Shown: positions 58,598 to 64,000 of the stretch, in pieces
How positions within the stretch are numbered: position 1 is the first letter of the stretch
Layout: each line of letters opens with the position of its first letter
The notes under the pieces: generated by a model
Databases searched by the model: none
What the model saw: the letters and a program-made list of their open reading frames with translations, nothing else
What the model was told of the DNA's origin: nothing
Assembly: GCA_934654585.1 (NCBI GenBank)
Contig: CAKUGF010000008.1
Coordinates: 16,277 to 80,276 of the forward strand
Direction of reading: 5' to 3'
DNA from: an uncultured Collinsella sp.
Lineage (GTDB): Bacteria; Actinomycetota; Coriobacteriia; Coriobacteriales; Coriobacteriaceae
DNA length: 64,000 nucleotides
Program-made: the position numbers and the translations under genes

Positions 58598-59845
58598 ATG
58601 GAACAGAGAGTTGCAATCACCGGCATCGGTGCCGTATCGCCGCTCGGCAACACTGCGCTTGCTACCTGGGCGGCCATGTGCGCCGGTACGTGTGGTATCG
58701 GCCCGATTACGCACTTCGATACGGATGCGTTTGCCGTCAAGGTGGCGGCCGAGGTCAAGGGCTTTGACGGCAACGACTACTTTGGCAAGCACGATGCCAA
58801 GCACCTGGACCCCTGCGTTCAGTTTGCACTGGCGGCGTCGGACGAGGCCATGCACGATGCGGGCTTTGATGTCGAAGGCGCCATCGATCGCGAGCGCCTG
58901 GGCGTCTACGTGGGTTCAGGCGTGGGCGGCATGCAGACGCTCGTCGACAACGTCCACACGATCGCCGATCGTGGGCCCCGCCGCGCATCGCCTTACATGA
59001 TTGCGATGATGATCCCCAACATGGCTTCGGGCAATATCGCGATTCGCCATAAGGCAAAGGGACCGACCCTGCCCGTCGTGACTGCTTGCGCGACCTCGGC
59101 CCATGCGGTGGGCGAGGCGTTCCGCGCCATCAAACACGGCTATGCCGATGCGATTCTCGCCGGCGGTACCGAGGCCGCAATCATCCCCGATGCCGTTGCG
59201 GGCTTTACGTCCTGCCGTGCACTCACCACTAATCCTGACCCGTCGACGGCATGCCGTCCGTTCGATGCGAATCGCGACGGCTTTGTGATGGGCGAGGGCG
59301 CCTGCGTGCTGGTACTCGAGAGCATGGAACATGCGCAGGCGCGCGGTGCGCACATTTATGCCGAGGTCGTGGGCTACGGTAACACCGATGATGCCTATCA
59401 CATCACGAGCCCCGATCCCGAGGCTGCCGGCATTGCCCGCGCGATATCGCTGGCGGTGGCCGAGGGCGACGTCAAGCCTTCCGAGGGCCTCTACATCAAT
59501 GCCCACGGCACCTCGACCAAGCTCAATGATTCGTCCGAGACGGCGGGCATTAAGCGAGCGCTCGGCGAGGACGCGGCGCGCGCCGCACATGTCTCGTCGA
59601 CTAAGTCGATGACGGGGCACATGATCGGTGCCACGGGGGCCATCGAGGTCATGGCCTGTGCCATGGCGCTCGAGCAGGGCGTGGTGCCCCCGACCATTAA
59701 TTACCACACGCCCGATCCCGCCTGCGATCTTGATTACACGCCCAATCGCGCGGTTCGCGCCGACCTTACCTGGGCGCTTTCGACCAACCTGGGCTTTGGC
59801 GGGCACAACGCCGCCATCGCGCTGCGTAGATATACGAGGAGCTAG
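58598..59845 (+). CDS. fabF: 3-oxoacyl-ACP synthase II
   Basis: The 415-residue elongating condensing enzyme has C164 (VTACATSAHA), H303 (NAHGTSTKLND) and H341 (SMTGHMIGATG). ATG 58598 has GAGGAGACC upstream. It follows fabG with 44 bp between. Confidence 0.97.
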   Translation: MEQRVAITGIGAVSPLGNTALATWAAMCAGTCGIGPITHFDTDAFAVKVAAEVKGFDGNDYFGKHDAKHLDPCVQFALAASDEAMHDAGFDVEGAIDRERLGVYVGSGVGGMQTLVDNVHTIADRGPRRASPYMIAMMIPNMASGNIAIRHKAKGPTLPVVTACATSAHAVGEAFRAIKHGYADAILAGGTEAAIIPDAVAGFTSCRALTTNPDPSTACRPFDANRDGFVMGEGACVLVLESMEHAQARGAHIYAEVVGYGNTDDAYHITSPDPEAAGIARAISLAVAEGDVKPSEGLYINAHGTSTKLNDSSETAGIKRALGEDAARAAHVSSTKSMTGHMIGATGAIEVMACAMALEQGVVPPTINYHTPDPACDLDYTPNRAVRADLTWALSTNLGFGGHNAAIALRRYTRS

Positions 59846-59848
59846 AGC

Positions 59849-60322
59849 ATGGATTCCAAAAGACTTGCCGAGATAGCCGATGTGATGGAGGACCGCGGCC
59901 TCACGCGCGTGCGCGTTGAGGAGCCCGATGGCACCGCGGTCGAGCTCGAGCGCGCGAGCGCCGCGCAGCCGGCTGCCGTGCCCATGCCTATGCCGGGTGC
60001 CATGGCCGCTCCGGTTGCAGCTCCCGCAGCTATGCCCGCCGCGCCGGAACCCACCGCGCAGACACCTGCCGCCGCGTCGGAGCCTAAGGGCACCGAGGTG
60101 ACCGCTCCCATGGTCGGCGTTTTCTATGCTGCCCCGGCGCCTGGCGACGAGCCGTTTGTGCACGTGGGCTCCAAGGTCAAAGCCGGCGAGACCCTCTGCA
60201 TCATCGAGGCCATGAAGGTTCTCAACGAGGTGACGGCAGAGGCGGATGGCGAGGTGCTCGAGATCTGCGTGGCCGACGGCGACCTCGTGGAGTTCGGCAG
60301 CTGCCTCATGAGGATCGGATAG
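59849..60322 (+). CDS. accB: Biotin carboxyl carrier protein of acetyl-CoA carboxylase
   Basis: A 157-residue BCCP. The N-terminal helix region is followed by a Pro/Ala-rich linker (about 38-78) and a biotinyl domain with K123 in IEAMKVLNE. It is the target of the BirA encoded at the head of the locus. GAGGAGC precedes the ATG. Confidence 0.97.
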   Translation: MDSKRLAEIADVMEDRGLTRVRVEEPDGTAVELERASAAQPAAVPMPMPGAMAAPVAAPAAMPAAPEPTAQTPAAASEPKGTEVTAPMVGVFYAAPAPGDEPFVHVGSKVKAGETLCIIEAMKVLNEVTAEADGEVLEICVADGDLVEFGSCLMRIG

Positions 60323-60331
60323 GTGATATCC

Positions 60332-60754
60332 ATGAACAAAGAAGAGCTCAAGAAGCTGTTGCCGCATCGCGAGCCGATGCTTTTGCTCGACGAAGCCGAG
60401 CTGGTGGGCGACGAGGCCCACGGCAAGATCACGATTACGGGCGACGAGTACTTTTTGCAGGGGCATTTTCCGGGAAACCAGGTCGTTCCCGGCGTGATTC
60501 AGTGCGAGATGCTCGCCCAGAACTGCTGCGTGCTGCTGATGGGCGATGAGGAGGCGCGCGGCGCGACGCCGTTCTATACGAGTCTGGACAAGGTGCGCTT
60601 TAAGCGTCCGGTACGCCCGGGCGACACGGTGGACCTGGTGTGCTCCATCACGCGTGCGCGCGGGCCGTTCCGCTTTGCGACGGGTACTGCGAGCGTCAAC
60701 GGTGAGGTGTGCTGCCGCGCCGATATGTCCTTTGCACTCATGCACGAAAGTTAA
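60332..60754 (+). CDS. fabZ: 3-hydroxyacyl-ACP dehydratase
   Basis: A 140-residue hot-dog-fold enzyme with LLPHREPMLLLDE at the start and the catalytic H45 and E59 in GHFPGNQVVPGVIQCEMLAQ. ATG 60332 is preferred; a GTG at 60323 abuts the accB stop and is in frame. Confidence 0.95.
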   Translation: MNKEELKKLLPHREPMLLLDEAELVGDEAHGKITITGDEYFLQGHFPGNQVVPGVIQCEMLAQNCCVLLMGDEEARGATPFYTSLDKVRFKRPVRPGDTVDLVCSITRARGPFRFATGTASVNGEVCCRADMSFALMHES

Positions 60755-60764
60755 GGAAGGCTTC

Positions 60765-62108
60765 ATGTTCGACAAAGTGCTCATCGCCAACCGCGGCGAA
60801 GTCGCGGTCCGTGTTATCCGCGCGTGCCGCGATATGGGCATCAAGACCGTCGCCGTTTATTCCACGGCCGATGCGGACGCGCTGCACGTGCAGCTTGCCG
60901 ATGAGGCGTATTGCATCGGCGGCCCGCGTCTTGCCGAGAGCTACCTCAACGACGATGCTGTGCTCACCTGTGCCGTGAAGTCGGGGGCAAAGGCGATCCA
61001 TCCTGGCTACGGTTTCTTTTCCGAGAAGGCGAGCTTCGTGCGCGACTGCGACAAGTACGGTCTGGCGTTTGTCGGTCCCTCGGCCGAGGTCATCGACAGC
61101 ATGGGCGACAAGGACGCCGCACGTCGAACGGCTGCCGCGGCGGGCGTGCCCATCGTTCCGGGCTGTGATTTGCTCAAAAGCCCCGAGGAGGCAACGGCCG
61201 AGGCCGAGCGCATCGGCTGCCCCGTGCTCATCAAGGCGCGCGCGGGCGGCGGCGGTCGCGGTATTCGCAAGGTCGAGCGCGTGGAAGATGCGGCAAAGGC
61301 GTTCATCGAGGCGCGTGCCGAGGGCGAGGCCGTTTTTGGCGACGGCGAGTGCTACATGGAGAAGTTCGTCGCGCCGGCGCACCACGTCGAGGTGCAGATT
61401 ATGGCCGATAAGCAGGGCCATGTGTTTTCGCTCGGCGAGCGCGAGTGCTCGGTGCAGCGCCGCAACCAAAAGCTGATCGAGGAAAGCCCCGCGCCGTGCC
61501 TCGACGGACACGACGACATTCGCGCCCGTATGCACAAGGCTGCGCGCGATTTGGCGCGAGCCGTTGGCTACGAGGGCGCCGGCACCATCGAGTTTTTGTA
61601 CTCGGACGACGGCAATTTTTACTTTATGGAAATGAACACGCGTCTGCAGGTGGAGCATCCCGTTACAGAATTTGTGACCGATACCGATCTGGTCAAGTGG
61701 CAGCTGCGTGTGGCTGCCGGCCAGCCCCTACCCTTTGAGCAGGAGGACGTGCCGGTTCGCAACCACGCCATGGAGTGCCGCATCAATGCCGAAACGCCGG
61801 ACTTTCTGCCGTCATGCGGAACGGTCACCATGTTGCGTGTGCCGGGTGGTCCGCGCGTGCGCTGGGATTCGGCCATGTTTACCGGTGCGGAAGTTCCGCC
61901 GTACTACGACTCTATGCTCGGCAAGCTCATCGTGTGCGCGCCCACGCGCGACGGAGCCATTCGCAAGATGCGCTCGGCCCTGGGCGAGCTCGTGATCGAG
62001 GGCGTGAGCGAAAACAGCGAGCTTCAGCTCGACGTGCTGGCAAACGACGAGTTCTTGTCGGGCATGTATCACACCGATCTGATGGGGCATCTCTATGCTG
62101 ATGAATAG
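60765..62108 (+). CDS. accC: Biotin carboxylase of acetyl-CoA carboxylase
   Basis: A 447-residue ATP-grasp enzyme that carboxylates biotin on AccB. It starts FDKVLIANRGEVAVRVIRAC. It has HPGYGFFSEK, the glycine-rich loop KARAGGGGRGIRKV, HVEVQIMAD and EMNTRLQVEHPVTE with the metal-binding Glu. AAGGAAGG precedes the ATG. It overlaps accDA by 14 bp. Confidence 0.97.
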   Translation: MFDKVLIANRGEVAVRVIRACRDMGIKTVAVYSTADADALHVQLADEAYCIGGPRLAESYLNDDAVLTCAVKSGAKAIHPGYGFFSEKASFVRDCDKYGLAFVGPSAEVIDSMGDKDAARRTAAAAGVPIVPGCDLLKSPEEATAEAERIGCPVLIKARAGGGGRGIRKVERVEDAAKAFIEARAEGEAVFGDGECYMEKFVAPAHHVEVQIMADKQGHVFSLGERECSVQRRNQKLIEESPAPCLDGHDDIRARMHKAARDLARAVGYEGAGTIEFLYSDDGNFYFMEMNTRLQVEHPVTEFVTDTDLVKWQLRVAAGQPLPFEQEDVPVRNHAMECRINAETPDFLPSCGTVTMLRVPGGPRVRWDSAMFTGAEVPPYYDSMLGKLIVCAPTRDGAIRKMRSALGELVIEGVSENSELQLDVLANDEFLSGMYHTDLMGHLYADE

Positions 62109-63819
62109 AAAAGCGAAGACGGTCAATGTCCTTGAGGGGCCGATGACCGAGTCGTGCGCCGAGTTTCCCGCGCGCCACGTGTTTATCAAGTGCCCGGAGT
62201 GCCGTCGCGTGATCGACGAGGCGCGTCTGCACGATAACCTGGAGGTCTGTCCCCGTTGCGGCAAACACTTTCGTGTGAGCGGTCGCGCGCGCATGCGCAT
62301 GACGGTCGACGCGGGCACCTTTGAGGAATGGGATGCCGAGCTGGCGTCGGAGGACTTCCTCTCGTTTCCCGGCTATGCCGACAAGTTCAAGAGTGCTGGC
62401 GGGCGTTCGGGCGAGCGCGACGCCGTCGTGTGCGGCAGGGGAAAGATCTGCGGCTGCGATACGGCGCTCTTCTTTATGGACGCCAACTTTATGATGGGCT
62501 CGATGGGCTCGGTGGTGGGCGAGAAGATCTGCCGCGTCTTTGAGCGCGCGACCGAGTTGGGGCTGCCGGTCGTCGGCTTTACCGTGTCGGGCGGCGCCCG
62601 CATGCAGGAGGGCGTGACCTCGCTTATGCAGATGGCCAAGATCTCTGCGGCGGTTAGGCGCCACAGCGAGGCGGGCGGCCTGTATATCACGGTGCTCACC
62701 GACCCCACGACCGGCGGCGTGACCGCGAGCTTTGCCATGGAGGGCGACATTATCCTGGCCGAGCCAGATGCGCTGACGGCATTTGCCGGCCCGCGCGTGA
62801 TTGAGCAGAACATGCACAAGCGCCTGCCCAAGGGATTCCAGCGCTCCGAGTTTTTGCTGGAGCATGGCTTTTGCGATGCGGTCGTCCCACGTGGCGAGAT
62901 CGCGCTTACGGTGGGCGAGCTGTTGGCGCTGCACCAAGGACACGCACCTAGCCTGGGCGCGCCGCACGAGATCGTGCATACGGGGCGTCGCGGCAAAAAG
63001 CTGGGACATCTGTTTAAGCGCACGCCCGCGCCAAAAACGGCACTCGAGATTGTCAAGCAGACCCGTTCGGCAGATCGTGCCACGGCGGGCGAGATGATCT
63101 CGCTGGGCCTGGACGGATTTGTGGAGCTGCATGGCGACCGCTATTTTGGTGACGACGCCGCCGTGGTGGGCGGCATTGGCTGGAAAGACGGACGTCCCGT
63201 GACGGTTATCGCCATCGAGCGCGGCACCACGACCAAGGAGCGCATGCGTCGCAACTTTGGCATGGCGCATCCCGAGGGCTATCGCAAGGCGCGGCGTCTG
63301 ATGCGCCAGGCCGAGAAGTTTGGACGACCGGTCCTGTGCCTGGTCGATACCTCGGGCGCGTTTTGCGGCATCGGTGCCGAGGAGCGCGGCCAGGGCGAGG
63401 CGATTGCCCAGAACCTTATGGAGATGAGCGGCCTTAAGACACCGATCGTTTCGGTGGTGACGGGCGAGGGCGGTTCCGGCGGCGCGCTGGCACTGTCCGT
63501 GGCCGACCGCATCCTGATGCTTTCGAGCTCGGCCTATTCGGTCGTGAGCCCCGAGGCATGCGCATCAATCCTGTGGAAGGACACCGAGCGGGCGGACGAG
63601 GCCGCCGAGGCGCTTAAGCTCACGGCTCCCGACCTGCTGGCGCTCGGTATTATCGACGGCATTGTCGACGATGCGGGCCTGTCGCATGAGGAAATCGCCG
63701 ACGCCGTCATGTCTTCGGTATTCGCAGCCTTCGATACGCTTGGGCAGCTCGACGATACGACGCTCACAAACCTCCGCTACGAAAAGTACCGAGAAATCGG
63801 TCACTACCGCACTGTGTGA
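62095..63819 (+). CDS. accDA: Fused acetyl-CoA carboxylase carboxyltransferase (beta-alpha)
   Basis: A 574-residue fusion. Residues about 15-290 are AccD-like, with zinc-ribbon cysteines CPECRRV (33, 36) and CPRCGKHF (52, 55), then FMMGSMGSVVGEK and VSGGARMQEG. Residues about 310-574 are AccA-like: RATAGEMISLGLDGFVELHGDRYFGDDAAVVGG, VDTSGAFCGIGAEERGQGEAIA and GEGGSGGALALSV. It transfers CO2 from biotin to acetyl-CoA, making malonyl-CoA. There is no stop or frameshift at the junction. ATG 62101 is an alternative start. Confidence 0.95.
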   Translation: MLMNRKAKTVNVLEGPMTESCAEFPARHVFIKCPECRRVIDEARLHDNLEVCPRCGKHFRVSGRARMRMTVDAGTFEEWDAELASEDFLSFPGYADKFKSAGGRSGERDAVVCGRGKICGCDTALFFMDANFMMGSMGSVVGEKICRVFERATELGLPVVGFTVSGGARMQEGVTSLMQMAKISAAVRRHSEAGGLYITVLTDPTTGGVTASFAMEGDIILAEPDALTAFAGPRVIEQNMHKRLPKGFQRSEFLLEHGFCDAVVPRGEIALTVGELLALHQGHAPSLGAPHEIVHTGRRGKKLGHLFKRTPAPKTALEIVKQTRSADRATAGEMISLGLDGFVELHGDRYFGDDAAVVGGIGWKDGRPVTVIAIERGTTTKERMRRNFGMAHPEGYRKARRLMRQAEKFGRPVLCLVDTSGAFCGIGAEERGQGEAIAQNLMEMSGLKTPIVSVVTGEGGSGGALALSVADRILMLSSSAYSVVSPEACASILWKDTERADEAAEALKLTAPDLLALGIIDGIVDDAGLSHEEIADAVMSSVFAAFDTLGQLDDTTLTNLRYEKYREIGHYRTV

Positions 63820-63844
63820 CAAAGGGACTGTCCCACATGTCACA
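63815..63844 (+). repeat. CTGTCCC-core repeat, copy 7
   Basis: The arms TGTGACA and TGTCACA surround AAGGGACTGTCCCACA. The left arm includes the accDA stop codon. Confidence 0.6.
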
Positions 63845-63860
63845 TAGGGAAAGGGCTCCT

Positions 63861-64000
63861 GTGTCACAAGTTTCTCAATCGGTCTTGGCGACGGTACGGG
63901 CAAACGCCACGGCCGTGGTCGATTATCTGTCCAAAAGCATGATGTCGGCGTTGCCGTTTATTGTCTGCGCGGCGCTGTTTCGTACCGTGGCCGTCATTAT
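63861..64000 (+). CDS. N-terminal part of a probable membrane protein (cut by window edge)
   Basis: An open frame runs off the window. GTG 63861 with GGGAAAGGG upstream gives VSQVSQSVLATVRANATAVV, then DYLSKSMMSALPFIVCAALFRTVAVI. The last part is hydrophobic, as in a first membrane segment. The same frame extends up to ATG 63837, inside the hairpin. It might be a transporter, but too little is present to assign a family. Confidence 0.55.
   Translation, partial: MSQVSQSVLATVRANATAVVDYLSKSMMSALPFIVCAALFRTVAVI

Overview
The window is high-GC DNA with dense, strongly codon-biased genes. It looks like a chromosomal segment of a Coriobacteriia actinobacterium, most like Collinsella. This is inferred from gene content and style; no search was run. 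Supporting points are the tuf/secE/nusG/rpoBC/str neighbourhood, a sortase-type LAATG-anchored nucleotidase, fused FeoAB and fused AccDA, FabK as the enoyl reductase, and many GTG/TTG starts.

Layout. 1-3,934: 3' end of tuf, rpmG, tRNA-Trp, secE, nusG, rplK, rplA. 4,000-9,215: leucine biosynthesis (leuA-leuC-leuD-leuB) behind a leader peptide and attenuator; leuC and leuD are separated by palindromic repeats. 9,398-15,236 (minus strand): phosphoesterase, a ParB-like/BMP fusion protein, MscS and a wall-anchored 5'-nucleotidase. 15,237-18,132 (minus): a TrpXYZ-like ABC transporter. 18,289-25,496: WYL-type regulator, asnS, acyltransferase, PTS EIIA, esterase, GntR regulator. 25,752-28,101: DDAH-like hydrolase and APC antiporter. 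28,665-38,107: zinc-ribbon membrane protein between two identical 252-bp repeats, feoAB, an MFS exporter, a GH13 amylase, a deoxyinosine glycosylase, an unrecognised gene and an aminotransferase. 38,158-53,626: rplJL, galU, rpoBC, rpsL-rpsG-fusA-rpsJ. 53,688-63,819: birA, divergent from a complete fatty-acid operon (fabH-acpP-fabK-fabD-fabG-fabF-accB-fabZ-accC-accDA). The last bases start another gene.

How the genes work together. The ribosome/RNA-polymerase cluster that is normally contiguous (secE-nusG-rplKAJL-rpoBC) is split here: about 34.7 kb of metabolic genes lie between rplA and rplJ. The fatty-acid operon makes malonyl-CoA and elongates it, and the divergent birA would biotinylate its AccB. 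The leu genes are probably controlled by leucine supply through a leader peptide rich in rare CTA codons.

The most unusual content is non-coding. At least eight families of palindromic elements occupy the gaps between genes. In several, a conserved core is carried between inverted arms that differ from copy to copy. The most regular are arrays of 46-bp hairpin units separated by 15-16 bp (period about 62 bp), seen three times. The largest is a nested, nearly perfect 223-bp palindrome whose right arm supplies the -35 element of the rplJ promoter.
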